A stretch of 17,196 bases of DNA from NCBI GenBank assembly GCA_046756445.1, contig JBHHWI010000065.1:1-17196 (forward strand). The letters run 5' to 3'. The stretch's first letter is position 1, and every line of letters begins with the position of its first letter. Shown here in pieces: positions 8,026-15,028 of this stretch. Source of the stretch: JACZWL01 sp046756445 (GTDB taxonomy: Bacteria > Pseudomonadota > Gammaproteobacteria > Steroidobacterales > Woeseiaceae). A program made the position numbers and the translations under genes. The notes beneath the pieces were generated by a model. It saw nothing but the letters and a program-made list of their open reading frames with translations, was not told the DNA's origin and made no database searches.

Positions 8026-9273
8026 TCAGATGAAACTAAGGAGTATCCCGGCCAGTGCCGCGCTCATCAGGTTGGAGAGCGAGCCGGCTGCGACCGCTTT
8101 CAGGCCAAACCTGGCAATCAGCTCCTTTTTCTCGGGAACGAGACTTCCGAGGCCGCCCAGCAGGATCGCAATGGAAGACAGGTTCGCAAAGCCGCAAAGC
8201 GAAAACGTGACGATCGCACGCGTTCTCTCGCTCATGCCGGCCAGGTATTCAGCCATGTGGCTGTAAGCAACAAACTCATTGAGTATGAGCTTCTCTCCGA
8301 ACAGGGCCCCGGCAGCCTGTGCCTCGGACCAGGGAATGCTCAGCACATACATGATGGGTGAAAATATCCACCCCAGAATAACCTGCAGCGTGAGTGATTC
8401 AACGCCGAGCAGATCGTCAAGGCCGACAAGACCGGCGAGACCGCCGACAACGCCGTTAAACAAGGCGATTAGAGCGATGAATGCGACGAGCATTGCGCCA
8501 ATATTCACTGCAAGCCTGACGCCGTCGCTGGCCCCGACAGCGGCCGCGAGGATGACATTGACGTGAGGGCTCTTCCCCATTTTGAGGTGTTCGCTGTCTT
8601 CCTGCGCCGATTCGAAGTCCTCGTCCGGCATGACGATTTTGGCCATCAACAATCCGCCCGGAGCCGCCATGAAGCTCGCCGCCAGGAGATATCTGAGCTC
8701 CGCACCCAACTGCACGTAGGCCAAGAGTACCGTGCCGGCAATCGACGCCACACCTGAAACCATGACAGCGAACAATTGCGGCTCCGTCAGCCCCTTTAGG
8801 TACGGTCGAACGACGAGCGGCGCCTCGGTCTGGCCTATGAATATGTTTGCTGCCGCGTTCAGCGATTCGACGGCCCGCGTACCGATTACCCATCGAAGCC
8901 CCCCGCCGATCAGCCTGACAACGACCTGCATGATCTTGAGGTGGTAAAGCACCGACATCAGTGCCGAGAAAAAGACGATCATCGGCAACACGTTGATCGC
9001 GAAACTCCAGATTCCCTCACTGGTAGCCAGGCCGCCGAAAACAAACTCGATACCGTCGCGTGAATAGTTCATCACTTTGAGCACGCCCGCGCTCATTTTT
9101 TCGATTGCGACCCTGCCGGGTGGCGAGTATATGACGAACGCTGCGACAGCGGCCTGCAATGCGAACGCAGCACCGACTATGCGCAAGCTGATTGCTTTGC
9201 GATTCCCGGAGATAAGGTAAGCGATTCCCAGAATCACCACGATTCCCAGCAATCCGATCAAGCTTCCCGACAT
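8026..9273 (-). CDS. nupC: Concentrative nucleoside transporter, NupC/CNT family
   Basis: This 415-residue inner-membrane symporter imports nucleosides. It resembles the structurally known Vibrio cholerae CNT in length and in all key motifs: N-terminal NRKAISLR after the first helix, SLNAAANIFIGQTEAPLVVRP with the substrate-contacting GQTE (147-150) in hairpin 1, ASFMAAPGGLLMAK, NEFVAYS (332-338), and CGFANLSSIAI (360-370) in the second hairpin/helix region with the substrate-binding N and S. Several helices are clear across the protein. Coupling ion (Na+ or H+) is not decidable here, though likeness to the Vibrio protein favours Na+. AGGTGGGGA lies about 10 bases before the ATG and is a plausible ribosome site. 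A 100-base gap separates it from deoA upstream, the only sizeable gap in this operon. Confidence 0.93.
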   Translation of the reverse strand: MSGSLIGLLGIVVILGIAYLISGNRKAISLRIVGAAFALQAAVAAFVIYSPPGRVAIEKMSAGVLKVMNYSRDGIEFVFGGLATSEGIWSFAINVLPMIVFFSALMSVLYHLKIMQVVVRLIGGGLRWVIGTRAVESLNAAANIFIGQTEAPLVVRPYLKGLTEPQLFAVMVSGVASIAGTVLLAYVQLGAELRYLLAASFMAAPGGLLMAKIVMPDEDFESAQEDSEHLKMGKSPHVNVILAAAVGASDGVRLAVNIGAMLVAFIALIALFNGVVGGLAGLVGLDDLLGVESLTLQVILGWIFSPIMYVLSIPWSEAQAAGALFGEKLILNEFVAYSHMAEYLAGMSERTRAIVTFSLCGFANLSSIAILLGGLGSLVPEKKELIARFGLKAVAAGSLSNLMSAALAGILLSFI

Positions 9274-9373
9274 GATGTAGTCCCCACCTGCGATAAGTTC
9301 TTGGTTTTGTTTTCGGCGATCTGCCTGAGCCGCAACAGGCCAAGCATACCGACAATGCGTCGTTTTTACCCGC
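9274..9373. other. Intergenic gap between deoA and nupC
   Basis: These 100 bases on the minus strand hold the nupC ribosome site (AGGTGGGGA, 9289-9281) and a weak hairpin with 5-base arms, GCCTG and CAGGC (9323-9340), that has no T-run. I see no convincing -10/-35 pair. The gap might still hold an internal promoter or processing site; otherwise deoA and nupC read as one unit. Confidence 0.3.
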
Positions 9374-10696
9374 TCATTCCGCGGTCAGCGTCTCGAAAAT
9401 CACGGGCCTGATTGGTGGTTCAGCATCGGAGACCGTGCAAGCCCGGCGCAACATGCTGCCGGCTTTCTGTGCCGCCTCTTCCGAGCTCGCGTGCACGACC
9501 GCCAGAGGGCGATTGCTGCCGACAGTTGCGCCGATCGGCGCGACGTCGCTGATGCCGACGGAGAGATCGAGTTCATCGGTGATTTGTCTGCGTCCGCCGC
9601 CGAGCTCAATGATCGAGTTGCCAACCGCGCGCCCGTCGACCTCGGACAGATAGCCCGATTCGTCCGGCAAAACCGGTCCCCGTACGGGAGCCACGGCCAG
9701 ATAGTCTGCATATCGTTCGACGAAGTCCGAAGGCCCGCCCAGCGCGGATACCATCCGGCCGAACACTTCCGCCGCCTGGCCCGAGGTCACGGCGGCTTCG
9801 GCGCTATCTCGTGCCGAGCTTTTGTCACGCGAAAGCCCGCCGACGACCAGCATCTCGGCGACAAGACTCATTACGACCTCATCCAGCCGCGTCTCGCGGT
9901 GTGCGTTGGTCAGATAAGCCATTGACTCGGAAACCTCGATCGCGTTGCCGGCAGTCAGTCCGAGATTTTCGTTCATGTCGGTCAAAAGTGCATGGGTCGG
10001 GAGTCCCGAATCTGTCGCCGTGCCAATAATGCTCTGCGCCAGCTCCTTCGCTTCGCCCACTGTCCGCATGAACGCTCCGGACCCGAATTTGACGTCCATA
10101 ACGAGTCCGTCGAGACCGGCGGCCATTTTCTTCGAGAGGATCGATGCCGTAATCAGCGGCACCGATTCGACCGTGCCGGTTACGTCACGGATGGAGTAGA
10201 ACCGCCGGTCCGCCGGAGCCAGGTCAGCCGTTTGCCCGATGATCGCGCAGCCGACCGACTTGACGACTTTCTTGAACGCCTGGAGATCCGGCATCGCATT
10301 GTAGCCCGGAATACTGCCGATCTTGTCCAGCGTTCCTCCGCCGTGACCCAGGCCGCGTCCGGAGATCATCGGTACGAAGCAACCGCATGCCGCCGCAATA
10401 GGCGCCAACAGGAAACTTACCTTGTCGCCGATGCCGCCGGTCGAGTGCTTGTCGATTACGGGGCCACCGAGGTCCTCTTCCCGCCAGTCGAGGATCGTGC
10501 CCGATGCCGCCATGGCCCTGGTCAGCGTTCCCGCTTCGGCGAATGTCATTGAATTCAGGAATACTGCCATTGCCAGTGCCGACACCTGTTCCGCCGGAAT
10601 GGCCGAGTCGGCAAGCCCCGCGGCGAAGAACTCGATTTCTTCGGGCGACAGCTCGCCACCATCACGCTTCTTGCGAATGACATCGACGAACAACAT
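9374..10696 (-). CDS. deoA: Thymidine phosphorylase
   Basis: This 440-residue enzyme phosphorolyses thymidine and deoxyuridine to the base plus 2-deoxyribose 1-phosphate. It aligns along its length with E. coli DeoA: IRKKRDGGELSPEEI at the start, the phosphate site DKHSTGGIGDKVS (82-94), the signature region SGRGLGHGGGTLDK (112-125), IITGQ-like IIGQTADLAPADRRFY, LITASILSKKMA, MDVKFGSGAFM and GGGRRQ near the end. One signature position differs: Gly119 stands where E. coli has Thr120 (GHTGG), while the threonine two residues past the GG pair is kept. The ATG at 10696 lies 3 bases after the phyH stop, without a clear ribosome site, suggesting coupling. Thymine formed can enter the preTA-hydA pathway. 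No deoB or deoC is present to use the deoxyribose 1-phosphate. Confidence 0.95.
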   Translation of the reverse strand: MLFVDVIRKKRDGGELSPEEIEFFAAGLADSAIPAEQVSALAMAVFLNSMTFAEAGTLTRAMAASGTILDWREEDLGGPVIDKHSTGGIGDKVSFLLAPIAAACGCFVPMISGRGLGHGGGTLDKIGSIPGYNAMPDLQAFKKVVKSVGCAIIGQTADLAPADRRFYSIRDVTGTVESVPLITASILSKKMAAGLDGLVMDVKFGSGAFMRTVGEAKELAQSIIGTATDSGLPTHALLTDMNENLGLTAGNAIEVSESMAYLTNAHRETRLDEVVMSLVAEMLVVGGLSRDKSSARDSAEAAVTSGQAAEVFGRMVSALGGPSDFVERYADYLAVAPVRGPVLPDESGYLSEVDGRAVGNSIIELGGGRRQITDELDLSVGISDVAPIGATVGSNRPLAVVHASSEEAAQKAGSMLRRACTVSDAEPPIRPVIFETLTAE

Positions 10697-10699
10697 CGG

Positions 10700-11599
10700 T
10701 TAGGCGAAACCGCGCAATGGCATGTCCGCACCTCGCTGCAGCCAGTTTTCAGCCGGGTAATGGCATTGCAGGTCAATCACATGGAGCGTGTAGGCGTGAC
10801 GCGACTTGCCCGAAAGATTCGGTCCACTCATATGCGGGGCCCTGCCGTCGAAGATGACCAGCGTACCCGTCTGCGCTTCTGCCGGCACTTTCAAATGCTC
10901 CGGCCAGGGCGTGTGATCGATGGTCTCCGTGACCAGCCTGCCGTCAGTTTTGCGATAATTGCGTTGTTTGAGCGGCAGCTTGTGCGCACCCGGGATGAAA
11001 TACATGCAACTATTCTCGATCGTGGCGTCTTCCAGCGCAAACCAGAAACCGATGCATGATTCGGGCTCCGTGTAAATGTATGTCGAGTCCTGGTGGCATA
11101 CGACTTCACCGCCAATTCGTGGCGGCTTGAATATGTACATTGACTGGATAATTCCGGGATCCTTGAAGCCGATCCTTTTTGCTGCCTCGGCAAGTTCGGG
11201 CGATCGTGAGAAGCGGTCAAAGACGGGATCGATGTCGTGCATCGCATGGCCCATCTTGTTGAGACAGTGCTCCTTCGGTTGCCTCAAGTCGCCGGAATCG
11301 TCAAATGCATCGTCCTCGAGGAAGAAACGAATCTTGTCCCCCGACTCGATGAAATAAGTGTCCTCCAGCTGCGTCTGCTTTGTGGTCGAAAAAACACTCC
11401 GCACCTCCAGCGGGTCAAACTCCTCGACCAGTTCGCTCGCCCGCCGGCGAAGCTCGGAACATGCTTTTGCGGTTACAAAATTTTCAAGAACGAGGACTCC
11501 TGCTTCATGAAACGCGGCAAGCATTTCATCGCTTATTCGCCCGCCTTCGGGCGCGGCATACGACGGTAAGGCGTTACGATACCGTGAAGTCAGCTTCAT
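10700..11599 (-). CDS. PhyH-family Fe(II)/2-oxoglutarate dioxygenase, PHYHD1-like
   Basis: This 299-residue protein has the double-stranded beta-helix dioxygenase marks: iron ligands H169 and D171 in CHQDSTYIYTEP, distal H256 in APHMSGPN, and R267 in SRHAYTLHVID to hold 2-oxoglutarate. Beyond the family marks it closely matches my memory of the vertebrate PHYHD1 sequence in several blocks: SGDKIRFFLEDDAF (86-99), LNKMGHAMHDIDPVF, QSMYIFKPP.IGGEV, DATIENSCMYFIPGAHK and PAENWLQ near the C-terminus. The iron site is intact, so it should be active, but the substrate is unknown to me. It is the first gene of the nucleoside operon, 3 bases from deoA, which suggests a nucleoside, base or sugar-derived substrate. 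A role unrelated to nucleosides is possible. A divergent promoter region lies upstream. Confidence 0.88.
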   Translation of the reverse strand: MKLTSRYRNALPSYAAPEGGRISDEMLAAFHEAGVLVLENFVTAKACSELRRRASELVEEFDPLEVRSVFSTTKQTQLEDTYFIESGDKIRFFLEDDAFDDSGDLRQPKEHCLNKMGHAMHDIDPVFDRFSRSPELAEAAKRIGFKDPGIIQSMYIFKPPRIGGEVVCHQDSTYIYTEPESCIGFWFALEDATIENSCMYFIPGAHKLPLKQRNYRKTDGRLVTETIDHTPWPEHLKVPAEAQTGTLVIFDGRAPHMSGPNLSGKSRHAYTLHVIDLQCHYPAENWLQRGADMPLRGFA

Positions 11600-11632
11600 A
11601 CAGGCTGTTCATAAATGGTCTGGACAGGGAGC

Positions 11633-11662
11633 ATTAATATCGGAATCCATTAAGCTGTGCAA
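11633..11662 (-). promoter_or_regulatory. Candidate promoter of the phyH-deoA-nupC operon
   Basis: On the minus strand TTGCAC (11662-11657) and TATTAA (11639-11634) are separated by 17 bases, a reasonable sigma-70-like spacing with modest matches (3 of 6 and 4 of 6). Transcription would begin near 11626, leaving a leader of about 27 bases before the phyH ATG. The whole 11600-11692 stretch is the divergent control region shared with the lipoprotein hydrolase. No equally good pair was found for the plus strand, and no clear operator was seen. Confidence 0.33.
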
Positions 11663-11692
11663 TGACCCCGTTACGCCCTGCGGATTATCGCC

Positions 11693-12619
11693 ATGACAAA
11701 AAAAGTTTTCCGAGGTTTTCTTCTGTGTCTGCCAGCGCTGTTTTTGACCGCCTGCCAGGCATCCGATAATCCGTGGCTTAGCGATTATGAGCTCGAATCG
11801 ATCGAGACGCAGATCGAATCGAGGGGCGTTCGCATCCCGGTGACATTCGTGCGCCCTGTCTCGGGTCATGTGAGCAGGGTTCCACTGGTCGTGATGGCGC
11901 ACGGCCATGGCGGCACCAGAGACGAGGCAGGCGGGTTTACAAGGGTCGCCGCGGAGTTGGCTGCACGAGGCATCGCCTCGATAAGAATGGATTTTCCGGG
12001 CTGCGGAGACAGTTCGGAGCCGTTCACGCGGAACAATCTGACGAATATGCTGGAGGACCTTCGCGCATCCCGAAGCTTCGCCGTTCGCCGACCCGGGATT
12101 GATCCGAGCCGGATCGGCCTGCTCGGTTACAGCATGGGTGGCCGCCTTGCGATGCTGGCCTCCGCCGGGGGTGACAGGTACACGGCTGTGGCCGCCTGGG
12201 CGCCGGCGGGCACCAACGGGGAGCAAAGCCTCCTGGAATTCCTGGGCGGCAGGTCTTCGTACGACGCCATGAAAACGGAGGCCGTCCGCCATGGATATGC
12301 GACATTTACGACTCGCTGGGGCCAGCGGCAGCAGCTCGGCATGCGCTGGTTCGCTGATTTGGAGAACCTGCGGCCGCTGGACGCGATTCGCGAATTCGAA
12401 GGTCCGGTGCTGGTGCTGTGCGGCGACCGCGATGAAGTTGTTTCACCTGTAGTCTGCCGGATCGTCGTTTCCCGAGCGGACAGAAGCGCGAAAGTCGAAC
12501 ACGTCGTAATTGCCAATGCTGATCACGGACTCGGTTTTTACGGTGGAAATCATGCAATTGCAGATCGAGTAGTCGACGCTACCGTGCGGTTTCTGAGTCA
12601 ACATCTGTTACGCGAGTAG
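11693..12619 (+). CDS. Lipoprotein alpha/beta-hydrolase
   Basis: This 308-residue protein begins with a lipoprotein signal peptide: lysines at 3-4, a hydrophobic core, then lipobox LTAC with C21 as the lipidated residue. Residue +2 is Gln, so outer-membrane retention is expected rather than inner-membrane. The mature part is an alpha/beta hydrolase: MAHGHGG (68-74) for the oxyanion-hole region, nucleophile elbow GYSMGG with S147, acid in CGDRDEVV (probably D247) and H278 in ADHGL. The triad is complete, so an esterase, thioesterase or peptidase-like activity in the periplasm or outer membrane is likely; the substrate is unknown. A poor ribosome site precedes the ATG. It is divergent from the nucleoside operon and 135 bases upstream of the TonB-dependent receptor, and may process a substrate for it. 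Confidence 0.85.
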   Translation: MTKKVFRGFLLCLPALFLTACQASDNPWLSDYELESIETQIESRGVRIPVTFVRPVSGHVSRVPLVVMAHGHGGTRDEAGGFTRVAAELAARGIASIRMDFPGCGDSSEPFTRNNLTNMLEDLRASRSFAVRRPGIDPSRIGLLGYSMGGRLAMLASAGGDRYTAVAAWAPAGTNGEQSLLEFLGGRSSYDAMKTEAVRHGYATFTTRWGQRQQLGMRWFADLENLRPLDAIREFEGPVLVLCGDRDEVVSPVVCRIVVSRADRSAKVEHVVIANADHGLGFYGGNHAIADRVVDATVRFLSQHLLRE

Positions 12620-12754
12620 CCGCCGCTCTCCGGCGCATTGACGATCCGCAATGGCTGATGCACACTGTGGACACCTGTCATTGTTAAGAGAATAACGACA
12701 ATTTTCACCTCTGAAATCAGGCTGAGAATCAGCAGGTCTGATGGGGGAATATCG
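12620..12754 (+). promoter_or_regulatory. Leader region of the TonB-dependent receptor gene, with inverted repeats
   Basis: This 135-base gap ends in a good ribosome site, GGGGGA (12743-12748), 6 bases before the ATG. Two dyads follow one another: CTGAAATCAG (12711-12720) and GCTGAGAATCAGC (12721-12733), both with CTGA/TCAG arms. A third, GTTA-6-TAAC, lies at 12683-12696. They could be operator half-sites. A short CGCCG/CGGCG hairpin just after the hydrolase stop lacks a T-run. I see no strong -10/-35 pair, so promoter placement is open. Confidence 0.35.
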
Positions 12755-14929
12755 ATGATCACGAGAACTCTACAGCATGCCGTGCTGGCCGTCGCTATTG
12801 CAGGAGTCAGCGCGCCTCAAATCGCTCTTGCACAAGGTGACGATGACGAAGCATTGTTTGAAGAAATCACGGTTACCGCTACTAAACGCGAGAAGAGTAT
12901 TTATGAAGTCCCCGTCGCGATGAGCGCATTTTCTGCGGCGACGATTGAAAAGCAGGGAATTACGGACCTGACCGATGTGGGCAAGTTCGTACCGAACCTG
13001 AACGTGACCGGTTTTTCCGCCGGCCATACCTCATCGACAAATCCGTTTATTCGGGGAATTGGTCTCCAGGACCATTTGATAACCACCGACCCCGGTGTCA
13101 GCGTCTATGTCGACGGTGTTTATCTCGGCAGACAGGTCGGTCAGAACTGGAGCCTGTCCAACATTGAGCGGATAGAGGTCCTGAGAGGCCCTCAGGGAAC
13201 ATTGTATGGCCGTAATTCCATAGGCGGCGCAATCAATATCATCACGCTCAAACCCGGAGCAGAAGAAGGCGGACGGATCGGCTTGCAGGTCGGCAGCCGA
13301 GGGCGAGTGAACGCGGACTTCTACAGCAATATCGAGATGTCGGATGACCTTGCGGTGATCGTATCCGGTGCTTTCCAGCGTCGTGACGGCATCGGCAAGT
13401 TCTTGAATCTTCCGAATGCCGAGGCTGACGTCGGCGAGTTGCAGGATATTTCGGCCCGGGTGGCGGTCAATTGGACGCCGACCGACCGATTGTCCTTGCT
13501 GTTTACGGCGGACGGCAATGACGGCGATAACGGATTGCGACCGTACACCACGCTGATCGACGAAGTCCCGAACGGGGCGGTGTATCAGGCCGGCTACAGG
13601 AACTCGGATGTGTCCGCGGACCCGTATGACAACAATACCGGCGAGGTCGATCAAACGAGGGTGACAAACAAGGCTTACGGCCTGTCGGTTACGGCGGATT
13701 ACGCCGTGTCCGACAGCCTGAACGCCAAGCTCATCATCAGCGATCGCCACTCAGAATACGAAAGCGGTTTGGACGATGACAGTTTTGTCGACGATTTCCT
13801 GTCGTTCCCCGAAGTCGGTTCTGCCGATCAGACTTCAATAGAGCTACAGCTTAACGGCGATTACGGCAGCTGGGATTTCGTCGGCGGCATCTACCGTTTC
13901 GAGGAAGACGGTGCAAATGTCCAGGATCCGTATACCTTCCTGGGAGGCCCTGGCGACTTCCTGCTGGCACAGGACGTCGAGAGTTTCGCCATCTATGGAA
14001 ACGTCGGTTACAGCGTATCGGATGACCTGCGCATATCAGGCGGCGTCCGATATACAAAAGACGACAAGACAGCGCGAACCAATATCAACTCCGGGCTCAT
14101 CGAGGAATCCGGAAGCCGCGACTGGTCTGAAGTCAGCTGGGACCTGTCCCTCTCTTATGATCTGGCGGACCGATTGACGACTTACGGCAGCGTCCAGAGT
14201 GGTTATCAGTCGGGGCAGTACCCGCCCCGGCCGTTTTGCCTGTTTGGTTCCCTGGATTTCACCCAGCCCGGTAACGTGAGCCGGCCGAACTGTTTCGTTG
14301 CAAACGACAATATCACTGCCATCAATTACGAAGCCGGTCTCAAGGGGCAGCCATTCGACACTTTACAGATGAGTGTCGCGGTCTTCTTCACGGACTACTC
14401 TGACCTGCCGTATCAGGTCAGCACAACCGCAGTTGGTGGATTCGACACGAGAAACATAATCGTCGATCAGGAGTCCGTCGGTGTCGAGTGGGAAAGCTCA
14501 TGGGCAGTCAGCGATGACTTTTATATTCACGCGACGCTGGGTTATATCGATGTTGACGTGGATGATCCCGAGGCGGTTGCGCCGCTTACGCCGGAGCTGA
14601 CTGTCTCGCTCAGCCCCGAATACACTTTTCAAACCGCCGGTGGCGGCTCGATCAGGCTTCGGGCGGACTGGTCGTTCAGGGACGACATGTTTGGTGAGCC
14701 CAGCGCTGACCCGGGCAGATTCACGGCGATCGACAGCCGCAGTCTGATCAATTTCGATTTCAGCTATGAGTCTCCGGACGAAAATTGGACGGTTGGCCTC
14801 TACGGAAGAAACATTACAGATGAACGTTACGTCAATGCCAGGCTAAACGTCGTTGACTACATCTTGAGCATTTTGAGTAACGACGCCAGCGAGTTCGGGG
14901 TCCGTTACGTCAATAACTTCGGCCTGTAA
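12755..14929 (+). CDS. TonB-dependent outer-membrane receptor
   Basis: This 724-residue protein has a Sec signal peptide (cleavage predicted after ALA at residue 26), a TonB-box-like EEITVTATKR (about 36-45), a plug domain to about 165 with FIRGIG, PGVSVYVDGVY and IERIEVLRGPQGTLYGRNSIGGAINI, and then a long beta-barrel rich in alternating aromatic/polar strands. It should import a ligand too large or too scarce for porins, powered by TonB-ExbBD. The family covers siderophores, B12, sugars and many other compounds; sequence alone does not give the ligand. Neighbouring lipoprotein hydrolase and lipoprotein deaminase suggest a nucleoside-like or esterified organic ligand instead of iron, as inference. 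The C-terminus reads RYVNNFGL, with Phe two residues from the end and not the usual terminal aromatic. A strong terminator follows. Confidence 0.93.
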   Translation: MITRTLQHAVLAVAIAGVSAPQIALAQGDDDEALFEEITVTATKREKSIYEVPVAMSAFSAATIEKQGITDLTDVGKFVPNLNVTGFSAGHTSSTNPFIRGIGLQDHLITTDPGVSVYVDGVYLGRQVGQNWSLSNIERIEVLRGPQGTLYGRNSIGGAINIITLKPGAEEGGRIGLQVGSRGRVNADFYSNIEMSDDLAVIVSGAFQRRDGIGKFLNLPNAEADVGELQDISARVAVNWTPTDRLSLLFTADGNDGDNGLRPYTTLIDEVPNGAVYQAGYRNSDVSADPYDNNTGEVDQTRVTNKAYGLSVTADYAVSDSLNAKLIISDRHSEYESGLDDDSFVDDFLSFPEVGSADQTSIELQLNGDYGSWDFVGGIYRFEEDGANVQDPYTFLGGPGDFLLAQDVESFAIYGNVGYSVSDDLRISGGVRYTKDDKTARTNINSGLIEESGSRDWSEVSWDLSLSYDLADRLTTYGSVQSGYQSGQYPPRPFCLFGSLDFTQPGNVSRPNCFVANDNITAINYEAGLKGQPFDTLQMSVAVFFTDYSDLPYQVSTTAVGGFDTRNIIVDQESVGVEWESSWAVSDDFYIHATLGYIDVDVDDPEAVAPLTPELTVSLSPEYTFQTAGGGSIRLRADWSFRDDMFGEPSADPGRFTAIDSRSLINFDFSYESPDENWTVGLYGRNITDERYVNARLNVVDYILSILSNDASEFGVRYVNNFGL

Positions 14930-14953
14930 CTCTCGTCGCCGGAGACCAGCATT

Positions 14954-14983
14954 AAGCGGGCAACATCCGTTGCCCGCTTTTTT
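14954..14983 (+). terminator. Rho-independent terminator after the TonB-dependent receptor
   Basis: A perfect 11-base stem (AAGCGGGCAAC paired with GTTGCCCGCTT) with a four-base ATCC loop runs into a run of six T at 14978-14983. It lies 24 bases past the receptor stop, so the receptor and the following amidohydrolase are probably separate transcription units. A TAGAAT at 14996-15001 downstream could be a -10 box for the next gene, but no matching -35 is visible. Confidence 0.93.
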
Positions 14984-15028
14984 GCTGCGGCAGGGTAGAA
15001 TGACCGCACGCCGATCCGAGGACAGAAG

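Noticed and set aside
9323..9340. Possible terminator between deoA and nupC
   Set aside because: Only five base pairs with an eight-base loop and no T-run on either strand.
11609..12292. Minus-strand open frame opposite the lipoprotein hydrolase
   Set aside because: It runs opposite a gene with a complete triad and signal peptide, has low-quality composition and no motif.
12622..12636. Possible terminator after the lipoprotein hydrolase
   Set aside because: The five-base CGCCG/CGGCG stem has no following T-run.
14996..15001. TAGAAT as promoter -10 of the amidohydrolase gene
   Set aside because: No -35-like hexamer lies at a workable distance; the required position falls in the terminator stem.
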